NCBI RefSeq assembly: GCF_000741285.1
Contig: NZ_JGZE01000002.1
Span: 1-64,000, forward strand
Direction of reading: 5' to 3'
Source: Bifidobacterium mongoliense DSM 21395
GTDB lineage: Bacteria > Actinomycetota > Actinomycetes > Actinomycetales > Bifidobacteriaceae
Length of the DNA stretch: 64,000 bases
How positions within the stretch are numbered: position 1 is the stretch's first letter; each line of letters opens with the position of its first letter. Both the position numbers and the translations under genes were made by a program. A model generated the notes under the pieces. The model searched no databases. It saw only the letters and a program-made list of their open reading frames with translations, and was not told the DNA's origin. This document shows positions 36,665-45,033 of this stretch, piece by piece.

Positions 36665-37324
36665 TCAATGCGTCAAACGTGCGGCGATGCGGTCGCCGAT
36701 CCATTGGATGACCTGGACCAGCACGACCAATATCACCACGATGGCCACAAGCACGCCCGTGTCGTAGCGGTTATAGCCGTATTGGATGGCCATATCGCCG
36801 ATGCCGCCGGCCCCGATCGCCCCGACCATGGCGGAGAATCCGATGAGTGAGATGACCGTCAGCACGATGCCCCGCACCAGCGAAGGCAGCGCCTGAGGCA
36901 GCATGACGCCCCACAGGATATGCCACGTGCTCGCCCCGGTCGCCTGACTCGCCTCCAGCAGACCATGATCCACCTCCGAGAACGCCCCTTCGGCGATGCG
37001 GGCGAAGAATGGTATGGCCGCGATCGCCAGTGAGATGGCGCCGCCGGTCGGGGTGTAGGGATCCCCCGTCAACCATTGCGCCACGGGAATGAGCACGACG
37101 AGCACGATGAGGAACGGCAGCGAGCGGATCGCGTTCACGACGAATCCGACGATGTCGTTGACGACGCGATTGGGATGGAACAGCCGGTTGCCCGTAAGGA
37201 ACAGACCGAAGCCGATCGCGGAGCCGAGCGCCACGCCGACCACCCCCGATACCACGACCATGTAGGCGGTGTCGGCCAATGCCTGGGGCAGGTTCTCCTG
37301 CAGTATGGTCCATGTTTCGTTCAT
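36665..37324 (-). CDS. metI: Methionine ABC transporter permease
   Basis: A 219-residue permease with five membrane helices and the cytoplasmic coupling motif EASQATGASTWHILWGVMLPQALP, matching the EAA loop of MetI-type permeases. ATG 37324 overlaps the stop of metN (ATGA), so translation is coupled. With MetN and MetQ it forms a D/L-methionine importer in the cell membrane. Confidence 0.95.
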   Translation of the reverse strand: MNETWTILQENLPQALADTAYMVVVSGVVGVALGSAIGFGLFLTGNRLFHPNRVVNDIVGFVVNAIRSLPFLIVLVVLIPVAQWLTGDPYTPTGGAISLAIAAIPFFARIAEGAFSEVDHGLLEASQATGASTWHILWGVMLPQALPSLVRGIVLTVISLIGFSAMVGAIGAGGIGDMAIQYGYNRYDTGVLVAIVVILVVLVQVIQWIGDRIAARLTH

Positions 37325-38358
37325 CGTCGATCATCCTTTCCCGCACGCGTGAGCACCCGGTATCCTAAGACTCGCGAACGCAACCGCGCCAAGGCCTCTC
37401 CGGTACGCCGCGCCTCGCCTGCCACCAGCACGACCAGCACGCCGATGGGTCGCGTCCCGAAATACTCGATATTGGCGTGCAGCACACTGATGGACGCGTC
37501 GTAGGTGCGGGCGATGTCGGTGATGAGCGGTTCGAACGCCGCATCGCCCCGATATTTGAGCTCCACCAGCGTCCCCTCGGGCAGATCGGGCGCAATCTGC
37601 TCGGGCAGCGCGACATCAAGGTATCGCGATACCAGGGCCGTGGTGGTCGGGTGCTGGGGTGCGCTGAAGACATCGAACGTCGCCCCCTGCTCGACGACGC
37701 GCCCCTCCTCCATCACCGCGACATGGTCGAAGATCCGCTTGGCGATATCGAGCTGATGGGTGATGAACACGATGGTGATATGCAACGTGCGGTTGATATC
37801 GCGCAGCAGATCCAGGATCCCCTCGGTCGTCTCGACGTCGAGCGCGCTCGTCGCCTCGTCGCACAGCAGGATCCTCGGATTGTTGGCGAGCGCCCTGGCG
37901 ATCGCGACGCGTTGCTGCTGGCCACCCGACAGGTCGGCCGGGTAACTCGTCGCCTTGTCGTTCAGCCCGACCAACCGCAACAGTTCCTCGGTGCGGCCGG
38001 CCCAATGCTCGAGATCCCATCCGCCGGCCTTGAGCGCGAAACGGATGTTGGCCCCCACGGTGATGTTGCCCACGAGGTTGAAGCCCTGGAACACCATGCC
38101 GATGGATCGCCGGATCCCGCGCAGCGCCGCCCCGCGGGCATCAGTGATGTCCTTGCCGTCGATGAGCACCCGGCCGGCGGTGGGGCGCTCGAGCAGATTG
38201 ATGGTGCGCACGAGCGTGCTCTTGCCGGCTCCGGAGAACCCGACGATGCCGAACACCTCACCCTGTTCGACGTTCAGGGACACGCCCCTGACGGCGCGCA
38301 CCTCCCTGCCCCGTTCGTGGAACGCGACCTCCACATCACGCAACTCGATGGCCTTCAT
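37321..38358 (-). CDS. metN: Methionine ABC transporter ATPase
   Basis: A 345-residue ATPase. Walker A is GFSGAGKST, the signature LSGGQQQRVAIARAL, Walker B ILLCDEATSALDVET, H-loop FITHQLD. The C-terminal third is the NIL/ACT-like domain (LVELKYRGDAAFEPLITDIA and ISVLHANIEYFGTRPIG), which binds methionine and inhibits transport in the Escherichia coli protein. Start ATG 38358 follows AGGAGGACC. It overlaps metI by four bases and lies 106 bp after metQ. Confidence 0.95.
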   Translation of the reverse strand: MKAIELRDVEVAFHERGREVRAVRGVSLNVEQGEVFGIVGFSGAGKSTLVRTINLLERPTAGRVLIDGKDITDARGAALRGIRRSIGMVFQGFNLVGNITVGANIRFALKAGGWDLEHWAGRTEELLRLVGLNDKATSYPADLSGGQQQRVAIARALANNPRILLCDEATSALDVETTEGILDLLRDINRTLHITIVFITHQLDIAKRIFDHVAVMEEGRVVEQGATFDVFSAPQHPTTTALVSRYLDVALPEQIAPDLPEGTLVELKYRGDAAFEPLITDIARTYDASISVLHANIEYFGTRPIGVLVVLVAGEARRTGEALARLRSRVLGYRVLTRAGKDDRR

Positions 38359-38464
38359 GGTCCTCCTCATCTCCGTCCTGCATCCTGTGCCCCGCCCGAC
38401 GATGCGGCGATCACGCCGCTCTCGTCGATTCCGTGACTCTGAGCGATTCGTTCGCTCTCGGCAC

Positions 38465-39373
38465 TCACCAGGTGGTGGGCTTGCCGAAGTCGGCGAACTT
38501 GCTGTGCGCGATCTTGTCTTTGAACTCCTGGCTCACCAGCAGGCGCTTGACCTCCTTGGCGAACGGGGTCTTGGCGTCGGCCTTGCGCACGGCGACGACG
38601 TTGATCACCCCGGCGGACTGGCGTTCGACGGCGAGGGCCGCGGACGGCTTGAGTTTCGCGGCCCAGGCGAAGTTGCCGGGCACGAGGCTCACATCCACGT
38701 TGGCCAGCGACCGGGCCAACTGCGCGGCATCGATCGTCTTGAGCTTGAGATGCTTCGGGTTCGTCGCGATATCGTTGACGGTGGCCTTGGTGTCGTCGAC
38801 GTCGCCCTTGACCGTGATGAGGCCGTTCCGCTGCAACACACCGAGCGACCGAGCGAGATTGCTGGCGTCGCTGGCGATGGAGACCGTCGCCCCGTCGGGG
38901 ATCTGGCTGAGTTTGGTGTACTTGTTCGAGTAGACGCCGAGTCCGAGCGTGGGCACCTGGCCGAGCGAGACGATGTCGAGATGGTTGTCGGCCGAGAACT
39001 TGCGCAGATAGTTGATGTGCTGGAACAAGTTGGCCTGAATGCTGCCCGAATCCAACGCCTTGTTCGGCTGGACGTAATCGTTGAACAGCTTGGTCGTGAG
39101 CGTGTACCCATGTTCCTTGAGCAGGGGTGCGAGCACGTCCTCGACCATCTCGCCGTACGGACCGGGGCACACGCCTACGACGACCTTGGTGTGGCCGCCG
39201 GTCTGGGTCAGGGTGTCCTTGGAGGCGGATGAGGCTCCGCACGCCGACAGACCGGTGCCGAACGCCACGACGGCGGCGGTTACGGCGGTCAGGCGTTTCA
39301 CCCACCGTGCCAGGGGGCCCCGCCCCGCCGATGCGGACCTGTGCGCTGTGCTGGTTTCATATGTGCTGGTCAT
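38465..39373 (-). CDS. metQ: Methionine-binding lipoprotein
   Basis: A 302-residue substrate-binding lipoprotein. The leader ends in the lipobox LSACGAS, with Cys anchoring to the membrane. The NLPA/MetQ body reads KVVVGVCPGPYGEMVEDVLAP, then FNDYVQPNKALDSGSIQANLFQH, the typical MetQ signature. ATG 39373 follows GAGAGGAAGC. It leads the operon metQ-metN-metI. A structured leader of about 190 bases lies upstream. Confidence 0.94.
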   Translation of the reverse strand: MTSTYETSTAHRSASAGRGPLARWVKRLTAVTAAVVAFGTGLSACGASSASKDTLTQTGGHTKVVVGVCPGPYGEMVEDVLAPLLKEHGYTLTTKLFNDYVQPNKALDSGSIQANLFQHINYLRKFSADNHLDIVSLGQVPTLGLGVYSNKYTKLSQIPDGATVSIASDASNLARSLGVLQRNGLITVKGDVDDTKATVNDIATNPKHLKLKTIDAAQLARSLANVDVSLVPGNFAWAAKLKPSAALAVERQSAGVINVVAVRKADAKTPFAKEVKRLLVSQEFKDKIAHSKFADFGKPTTW

Positions 39374-39560
39374 GGTGTGCTTCCTCTCACCGATCTCGTG
39401 GGGCATCCAAGGATGCCGGTCATCGCCCGCCCCGACCGATCGAACCATGCATCAGGGGACGGATTCGGCCGATCATTGTCGTTCCTGTCACGATCTGTCG
39501 GCCGAGTGGTTCCGAGCGTAAAGGCTGGGCGGGCGTCACACACCCTGTGCGATATCGGCG
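39374..39560 (-). promoter_or_regulatory. Structured leader upstream of metQ, class unknown
   Basis: Two copies of the palindrome TCGGCCGA (39465-39472 and 39498-39505) flank a stretch that repeats TGTC/CGAT elements, and GGCATCC-TT-GGATGCC forms a tight 7-bp hairpin just before the ribosome site. This could be a metabolite-sensing or protein-binding leader. It does not match a SAM riboswitch core that I know. Confidence 0.4.
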
Positions 39561-39600
39561 TTGGTTATGGCCGTTTCAACAACCGCGTCACCGCAACGAA

Positions 39601-40590
39601 TCAGCGCTGCGACGATTTCGCATATTCGGGGTGGTGGATGGAGAAGGCGAGCTCGGCAAGATGCAGTTCCTCGGTCACGAACTCATGCAGCCGGCAGACG
39701 TAGCCATGCTCGCGCCCGATGCGCGCGATGTAGCCGTTGATGTAGTCGACCTCGGTGGGACGGCCCTTCGTGAGGTCCTGGTACATGGAGGGATAGTGCA
39801 GCGGGTGGGCGACTCCGGCGGTGTGGCATATCGTGTCCACCTCAGAGTCGCGCGTCCCCAGCAGCGTGATGCCGGCATGCTCGGCGGCCGTATACGCCTC
39901 GTCGACCAGCTGCTCGGTCATGCGGCGGGCGCCGGGATGGCGCATGAATTCGCCGAAGCGGATCTGGTACATGGTGCACAGCGTGTTGAGCACCGAATTG
40001 AACACGATCTTGGCCATGCACATGCCCATGAAATCGTCGACGATCGTCGGGTTGAGCGTCGCCGCGGTGAAATCACCGCAGATCGTCCGCTCCGTCGGAT
40101 CACTGTCGGCGCCATGGCCGTCGTAGGCGCACATGTTCATGGACTTGGCGTGGGCGCCGCCCGTGAAGTTCACATCGCCCGGGCCGTATATGCTCGCGCC
40201 GATGAGCGCGGTGCCGCCGTATATCCGGGATGTGTCGAAATACCGCGCGAGGATCTCGAAATGGCCGTATCCGTTCATGGCCGAGAACACGACCTGATGC
40301 TCCTTGAACAACGGCGCGCATCGCTTCAGCACCGCTTCGAGCTGCATCTGCTTGAGGAACACGATCCACACATCCGGATCCCCTTCGTACTCCTCGGGGT
40401 AATACACGTCAATGGGTACGAGGTGGCGGTCCCGGCCGTCCTGGGAGACGTAGGTGCCGCCCTGCTCGCGTATCCGCTCGACGTTCGGCTTCCAGGTGTC
40501 GATGAAGTCGACGTCCTTGCCCGCGAACTCCTGGAGGAGTACGCCGTACTGCGTACCCATGCCGCCCGCTCCGATCACTGCATATTTCAT
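39601..40590 (-). CDS. panE: Ketopantoate reductase-family oxidoreductase
   Basis: A 329-residue NADPH enzyme of the ApbA/PanE family. The dinucleotide motif is KYAVIGAGGMGTQYG at the N terminus. The family core includes VWIVFLKQMQLEAVLKRC, with the conserved lysine, NGYGHFEILARY, and in the C-terminal helical domain FNSVLNTLCTMYQ, DEAYTAAEHAGI, YPSMYQDLTKGRPTEVDYINGYI with the catalytic Lys/Glu-type residues. Pantoate synthesis is possible, but the family also includes paralogues for other 2-keto acids, so the symbol is tentative. ATG 40590 follows GGAAAGGCGAGG. Five 10-bp repeats lie just upstream. The preceding gene is a PLP aminotransferase on the same strand. Confidence 0.82.
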   Translation of the reverse strand: MKYAVIGAGGMGTQYGVLLQEFAGKDVDFIDTWKPNVERIREQGGTYVSQDGRDRHLVPIDVYYPEEYEGDPDVWIVFLKQMQLEAVLKRCAPLFKEHQVVFSAMNGYGHFEILARYFDTSRIYGGTALIGASIYGPGDVNFTGGAHAKSMNMCAYDGHGADSDPTERTICGDFTAATLNPTIVDDFMGMCMAKIVFNSVLNTLCTMYQIRFGEFMRHPGARRMTEQLVDEAYTAAEHAGITLLGTRDSEVDTICHTAGVAHPLHYPSMYQDLTKGRPTEVDYINGYIARIGREHGYVCRLHEFVTEELHLAELAFSIHHPEYAKSSQR

Positions 40591-40642
40591 AGTCCTCGCC
40601 TTTCCTGTGTCAGATGGTCATCGTGATTCGTACGATCACTGG

Positions 40643-40692
40643 TTGTCATTCGTTGTTATTCGTTGTCATGGCTTGTCATTCATTGCCATTCG
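40643..40692 (-). repeat. Five 10-bp tandem repeats upstream of the panE-like gene
   Basis: Units on the + strand: TTGTCATTCG, TTGTTATTCG, TTGTCATGGC, TTGTCATTCA, TTGCCATTCG. The period is one helical turn. A dyad GTGAT-TCGTACG-ATCAC (40623-40639) lies between the array and the gene start at 40590. Confidence 0.75.
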
Positions 40693-40778
40693 TTTGCGCC
40701 GCCGGCCTCATGGCCCCGAAGCTGCCCGAAGGCCGTCGCCGGCCAGGCGGCGCACAATACGGCGGTGTGCTCTCGGCG

Positions 40779-42086
40779 TCACCACGCATCGCCGCGGGCA
40801 CGGGCGATGCGTTCGGCCGCACGGTGCAATACGGATTCGGGCACGAGCAGGCTCAAACGGACATACGACGCACCGGCCGGACCGAAATCCGATCCGGGGA
40901 TGGCGGCGACATGGGGATGAGCCAACAGCCACAAGGCGAAATCCTGGTCGGACCAGCCATCGGGTACACGCAACCATCCGAAGAGCCCGCCGTGGGACGG
41001 CACGAGTTCGAGTCCGGCCCGAGACAGGCCGTCCCGCAGCGTCTCATACCTGCCGGCATACCGCTCCGCGAGCGCACGCACGCTCGCCTGATCGCTGTTG
41101 AGCCCCGCTGCGCCGGCATCCTGGACCACGGAGGTGACCAGCAGGCTCGTCTGCTCATGCACGACCCGGACCGCCGCCATGAGCTCGGGGCGACAGGCGA
41201 CGAACCCCGCGCGCCATCCGGCCACCATGTACATCTTCGAGAGCGAGCACAGTTCGACGCCGACATCCAGCGCACCCGGGGTCTGCAGCAGGCTGATGGG
41301 CGGGTGGGCGTCGAATCCGATGCCGGCGTAGGCGAAATCATGCATCACGGTGAAATGATGCGCTTTGGCGAGCCGCACGGCCATGGCGAAAAGCTCCGGC
41401 GTCGCCGCGGCGCCGGTGGGATTGTTCGGATAGTTCAATATGAGAAGCTTCGCTTCGTCCCACACCCGCTCGGGGACGGCCTGCAGATCGGGGAGAAACC
41501 CCAGTTCGGGTTGCGCTTCGACCAGGTGGATCCTGCCCTGGGCGACCGCGGTCGATCCGCGATACTGCGGATAATACGGGTCGATCATCACGACCAGGTC
41601 GCCGGGGTCGATGAGCGCCTCGATGACCTCGCTGATGCCCACACCGGCACCCGCCACCGCGAGCAGCTCCGAAGCCGGCTCGAGCGCCACGCCGTACTGC
41701 CGGGCATACCACCGTGCGGCGGCCTGCAGGAAGGCGGGTTTGCCGGCGAAAGCGGGGTATCGGAAGTTCGCACGGTCGCGAACGGCGGTGACGGCGGCGT
41801 CAAGCATGAATTCGGGAGGCTCGCCGTCGGGGTTGCCTTTGCTCAGATCGATGACGTCGGCGCCGGCGGCCTGGGCCTTCCTCACACGCACATCAGAGAC
41901 CGCGAACGGATTCGCCGGGATTCCCCCGACCCGCCCGGCAATCGCCACTTCGGTCGCCACCCGGCCGGATGCCGGCGCCACGGGAGACGCCACTGACCGT
42001 CCGGCGGTCGGCTCCCCCTGGGTTCCCCGGTACTCCCGGGACCCGCGGGGATCTCGATCATGTTCTCGATCGTGTTGTTGAGCCAT
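40779..42086 (-). CDS. PLP-dependent aminotransferase, class I/II
   Basis: A 435-residue fold-type I aminotransferase. The cofactor lysine is in CSLSKMYMVAGWRAGF, near residue 265; LILNYPNNPTGA and VMHDFAYAGIGF provide the other cofactor contacts, and the final SYVRLSLLVPE carries the substrate carboxylate arginine. The closest groups are aspartate/alanine/LL-diaminopimelate-type aminotransferases; the substrate is open. The first 50 residues are a disordered extension. ATG 42086 follows AGGAGTGCCC. Six 14-bp repeats begin 7 bp upstream. The next gene on the strand is the panE-like reductase. Confidence 0.88.
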   Translation of the reverse strand: MAQQHDREHDRDPRGSREYRGTQGEPTAGRSVASPVAPASGRVATEVAIAGRVGGIPANPFAVSDVRVRKAQAAGADVIDLSKGNPDGEPPEFMLDAAVTAVRDRANFRYPAFAGKPAFLQAAARWYARQYGVALEPASELLAVAGAGVGISEVIEALIDPGDLVVMIDPYYPQYRGSTAVAQGRIHLVEAQPELGFLPDLQAVPERVWDEAKLLILNYPNNPTGAAATPELFAMAVRLAKAHHFTVMHDFAYAGIGFDAHPPISLLQTPGALDVGVELCSLSKMYMVAGWRAGFVACRPELMAAVRVVHEQTSLLVTSVVQDAGAAGLNSDQASVRALAERYAGRYETLRDGLSRAGLELVPSHGGLFGWLRVPDGWSDQDFALWLLAHPHVAAIPGSDFGPAGASYVRLSLLVPESVLHRAAERIARARGDAW

Positions 42087-42093
42087 GGGCACT

Positions 42094-42177
42094 CCTTACT
42101 TTGGGCGACTTGCTCTGGGCGTTCACTCTGCGCGGACTTACTCTCGGCGATTTGCTCTGGGCGTTCACTCTGCGCGA
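42094..42177 (-). repeat. Six 14-bp tandem repeats in the aminotransferase leader
   Basis: Units on the + strand: CCTTACTTTGGGCG, ACTTGCTCTGGGCG, TTCACTCTGCGCGG, ACTTACTCTCGGCG, ATTTGCTCTGGGCG, TTCACTCTGCGCGA. Units 1-3 and 4-6 also form a 42-bp duplication. The array abuts the ribosome site. It occupies the left part of the 322-bp divergent spacer before the DUF4391 gene; the remainder shows no gene. Confidence 0.8.
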
Positions 42178-42408
42178 CAGCGCCATCTTACGGACGTTTG
42201 CCCTCCCCGAACGCCCACGCACCTATACCTATTGGTTATGCCCCGTTCTCAACCCCCATCGGGAGTAGGCCGCAACGACCCCGGGTTCCGCGGGCCGGCG
42301 ATATCGTGGCGCGGCAGGGCGTCGAACCGCTAGGATACAAAGCAACACCACAGTCGTCAGGCGGTCGGGGTTTTGATGCGCCGGGCGACGAACGAAAGAG
42401 GGTCTTCG

Positions 42409-43173
42409 ATGACGGCGACACAGGCACAGTGCGGTTCCATAAGCGCATCCACGTTGGGGCTGCCCGACGCGACGGCCGTACCCCGACAGAAGGGCACATT
42501 GCCGACCGCGATGTTCTACGCGCGCACCCCGGTCTCCTCGAAACTCAAGCAGCGGTTCGTCAACGACATCGAGGCCATCACCATGCTGGCCATGCTGCGC
42601 CCGACGAACACGGGTATCGCCGGCACGCCCAAACTCGAGGAGATTCTGGTCATGGGCGTGCGGCATTCCAGCGCCGCCGCCCCGATCGAAGTGCTCGACC
42701 ATATCGCCGGACTGCGCCGTTCGGGCATCGTCTTCGTCTGCGTACGCGATCGCCCGTCGGACGAACCTTCTTCCCAGCAGGCGTCGGGCCATACCGAGCA
42801 CGGTCGCGAGCCGCAACGGCAGGAAGCCGCCTTGGCCATGCGCCGCCTTATGCCCGGCAAGCCGGGGCATCCGCAGCAGACCGCGGTGCTCGTCGGGCCG
42901 TGGCGCCCGGCCGATGCGATGCGCCTCGAACTCCACGGCGCCGATTTCGGCGCACTGTGGGATTCCCTATGCTCCCAGGCGGTGCTGGACAGCACGGATG
43001 GCGCCGATTTCGACGGACGATGGGCGGCGCGGGCGCATATCGAGACCCTGCGGGCGCAGGAGGCCAAGCTGACCAAGGATCACGCACGAGCCAAGCAGCC
43101 GGCGCAACGCAACGAGATCTACGCCAAACTCCATAAGATCCGCACTGAACTGGGCCGGTTGGACCAGCGCTGA
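42409..43173 (+). CDS. DUF4391 domain protein
   Basis: A 254-residue protein. The text LGLPDATAVPRQKGTLPTAMFY, then FVNDIEAITMLAMLRPTNTG and EEILVMGVRH is the pattern of DUF4391. The C-terminal helix IETLRAQEAKLTKDHARAKQ is a likely coiled coil. DUF4391 genes are often found beside SNF2/type III-like helicases and DNA methyltransferases in defence or repair loci; here no helicase or methylase is adjacent, only a convergent Vsr gene. Function is unknown. ATG 42409 has GAAAGAGGG upstream; an earlier in-frame start is less likely. Confidence 0.72.
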   Translation: MTATQAQCGSISASTLGLPDATAVPRQKGTLPTAMFYARTPVSSKLKQRFVNDIEAITMLAMLRPTNTGIAGTPKLEEILVMGVRHSSAAAPIEVLDHIAGLRRSGIVFVCVRDRPSDEPSSQQASGHTEHGREPQRQEAALAMRRLMPGKPGHPQQTAVLVGPWRPADAMRLELHGADFGALWDSLCSQAVLDSTDGADFDGRWAARAHIETLRAQEAKLTKDHARAKQPAQRNEIYAKLHKIRTELGRLDQR

Positions 43174-43235
43174 CCCGTTCGCGCCGGGTCGATGGCGAAC
43201 CGTCATCGGCGCGGCGCCGTCATCGATCCGCCGGC

Positions 43236-43263
43236 CCGCCGACCACGGTGATGATGTCGGCGG
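43236..43263 (+). terminator. Terminator between DUF4391 and vsr
   Basis: CCGCCGAC (43236-43243) and GTCGGCGG (43256-43263) form an 8-bp stem between the two convergent genes. Confidence 0.5.
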
Positions 43264-43308
43264 CGGACCGTTGTGCTGCACGTTCGCCGGCGGCTTGACC
43301 GACACACG

Positions 43309-43743
43309 TCAGGCCGTCGGCCCGCTCTCCGTGATCTCACGGTAGAGGCGCTCAAGGCGTTCGTCACGCGTATCGCGTCCGAGTTCGCATTCCCACACGT
43401 CGATCACGCGCCACCCCGCCTCCCGCAGCGCCCGGTGCTGTTCCCGATCGCGTTCGCGGTTACGCAGCAGTTTGGCGCTCCAGAATTCCACATGCGATTT
43501 GGGCATGCTGTGTTTGGCACACCCCTCGTGCATATGCCAGAAGCAGCCGTTCACGAAGACGATGGCATGCCACTTCGGCAGCACGACGTCGGGGTGGCCG
43601 GGGTATCGTCTGTCGTTCTTGCGGAAGCGTAAACCACGCGCGAACAGGTAGCGCCGGACCATCACCTCGATGCCGGTGTCCTTGCCGCGTATCCGCGACA
43701 TCGTGTAGCTGCGGGTGCTGCGCGCGTAACGCTCCCCGCTCAC
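43309..43743 (-). CDS. vsr: Very short patch repair (Vsr) DNA mismatch endonuclease
   Basis: A 144-residue nuclease that nicks at T:G mismatches made by deamination of 5-methylcytosine. Motifs: TMSRIRGKDTGIEVMVRRYL at the N terminus, FRKNDRRYPGHPDVVLPKW with the catalytic Asp, and FVNGCFWHMHEGCAKHSMPKS with zinc ligands Cys and His. The GTG start at 43743 overlaps the stop of the aldo/keto reductase gene (GTGA), so the two are translationally coupled. Vsr normally partners a cytosine methyltransferase, and none is in this window. Confidence 0.93.
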   Translation of the reverse strand: MSGERYARSTRSYTMSRIRGKDTGIEVMVRRYLFARGLRFRKNDRRYPGHPDVVLPKWHAIVFVNGCFWHMHEGCAKHSMPKSHVEFWSAKLLRNRERDREQHRALREAGWRVIDVWECELGRDTRDERLERLYREITESGPTA

Positions 43744-44690
43744 CGCTCTGGAACGGTAGCTGAAACCTTGTCGAGTCGGGCGAGCTCGTCGTCGCCGAGT
43801 TCGAGCTTGGTGGAATCGAGCAGTGCGGGTAACTGCTCAGGGATGCGAGCCGAGGCAATGGGTCCGGCGATCTGAGGCTGATGACGCAACCAAGCCAGCG
43901 CAACGGTGGCGATGGCCACGTGATGCGCGTTGGCCACGTCATCCAGAGCGGCGACCACGTCAAGCCCTTCCTTCGAGAAGTACCCTTTGACCATGCCGGC
44001 GCGCTGCTTGCCTTGCAGATCGTCTTCACTGCGATACTTGCCCGTGAGGAATCCAGCGGCCAACGCGAAGTACGGGAACACTGCCAGGTGCTCCCGCCGT
44101 GCAACGGGTAACAGGTTCCTCTCATAGTGCTTACGGGTCACGAGATTGTAATGAGGTTCAAGTGCCACAGGCAACGTCAGGTTGTTGGCGCGGGCGATGC
44201 GGAACCATTCCTCGACACGTTCCGCCGAATAGTTCGAAATGCCGATGGCGCGGATCTTGCCTTCCTTGACGAGCTTGTCGAAGGCGGCGGCGGTCTCTTC
44301 CAGAGGCGTCTTGGCATCGTCGAAATGCGCGTAATAGAGGTCGATCACATCCGTACCCAGACGGAGCAATGACTCATTGGCGGCGGCTTCGATATTGCGT
44401 GCGGCAAGTCCTGGATACTGAGGGTGCTGGGAGACTTTGGTGGCGATGAGCACCTTGCTGCGCTTACCGCTTGTTGCCAGCCAACGGCCGAGTATGATTT
44501 CGGATTCACCGCCGGAATGGCCCGGAGCCCACGCCGAATAGACATCGGCGGTATCGATCAGATTGCCGCCTGCGGTAACGAAATCATCCAACACCGTGCG
44601 AGTGTCGTTCTCCGAGCTGGTCCAGCCGAACGTGTTCGTGCCCAGAACCAGAGGATAGATTTCAGGTCCGCCTTGTCCCAATGTCGCCAT
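43740..44690 (-). CDS. Aldo/keto reductase
   Basis: A 316-residue NADPH-dependent oxidoreductase of the Tas/YajO-like group. The catalytic set is visible: Asp in NLIDTADVYSAW with Tyr four residues on, Lys in VLIATKVS, His in DLYYAHFDD. GISNYSAERV and the C-terminal cofactor loop IASARIPEQL complete the fold. ATG 44690 follows AAGGAGCC. It is coupled to vsr at its 3' end, an unusual partner that may reflect only gene packing. Substrate unknown. Confidence 0.92.
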   Translation of the reverse strand: MATLGQGGPEIYPLVLGTNTFGWTSSENDTRTVLDDFVTAGGNLIDTADVYSAWAPGHSGGESEIILGRWLATSGKRSKVLIATKVSQHPQYPGLAARNIEAAANESLLRLGTDVIDLYYAHFDDAKTPLEETAAAFDKLVKEGKIRAIGISNYSAERVEEWFRIARANNLTLPVALEPHYNLVTRKHYERNLLPVARREHLAVFPYFALAAGFLTGKYRSEDDLQGKQRAGMVKGYFSKEGLDVVAALDDVANAHHVAIATVALAWLRHQPQIAGPIASARIPEQLPALLDSTKLELGDDELARLDKVSATVPER

Positions 44691-45033
44691 ATGTGGCTCC
44701 TTCCCATCTGCAAATACCATTAGCAACCATTTGTAGTTACGAAGCCTGGCATGCGCAACGCGACACCGTGGATTCAGCCATAAGCACCGGTCCGGTCGAA
44801 TCCCTGCGCATTGATGTACGCATCTGCTCTGACGACCGACACTCCCCTATGGTCGGGGCGCGGCGGGAAACGTGACCATGTGATGTCACGAATGGTGGGA
44901 GTGGGTCGGTGTGCCACGGCCCCCACAACGAAGCCATCGGATATGCCCGCGATACACTGGTACCGCACGATGACGAGCCGATCGGACCCGCATACGACGG
45001 TTCACGGGCACCCACACGACGAAGGAGACGGTG
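44691..45033. other. Divergent promoter region, about 340 bp, no gene
   Basis: It separates the aldo/keto reductase gene (leftward) from the Gfo/Idh/MocA gene (rightward). I see no coding sequence, RNA gene or strong dyad. Confidence 0.5.

Noticed and set aside
39374-39560. SAM riboswitch before metQ
   Set aside because: Hairpins exist, but I cannot match the conserved core of SAM-I, SAM-II or SAM-IV, so I did not name a class.
42409-44690. DUF4391-Vsr-aldo/keto reductase as a new defence island
   Set aside because: No nuclease-helicase, methylase or toxin core is present; two hints of such systems are not enough to claim one.
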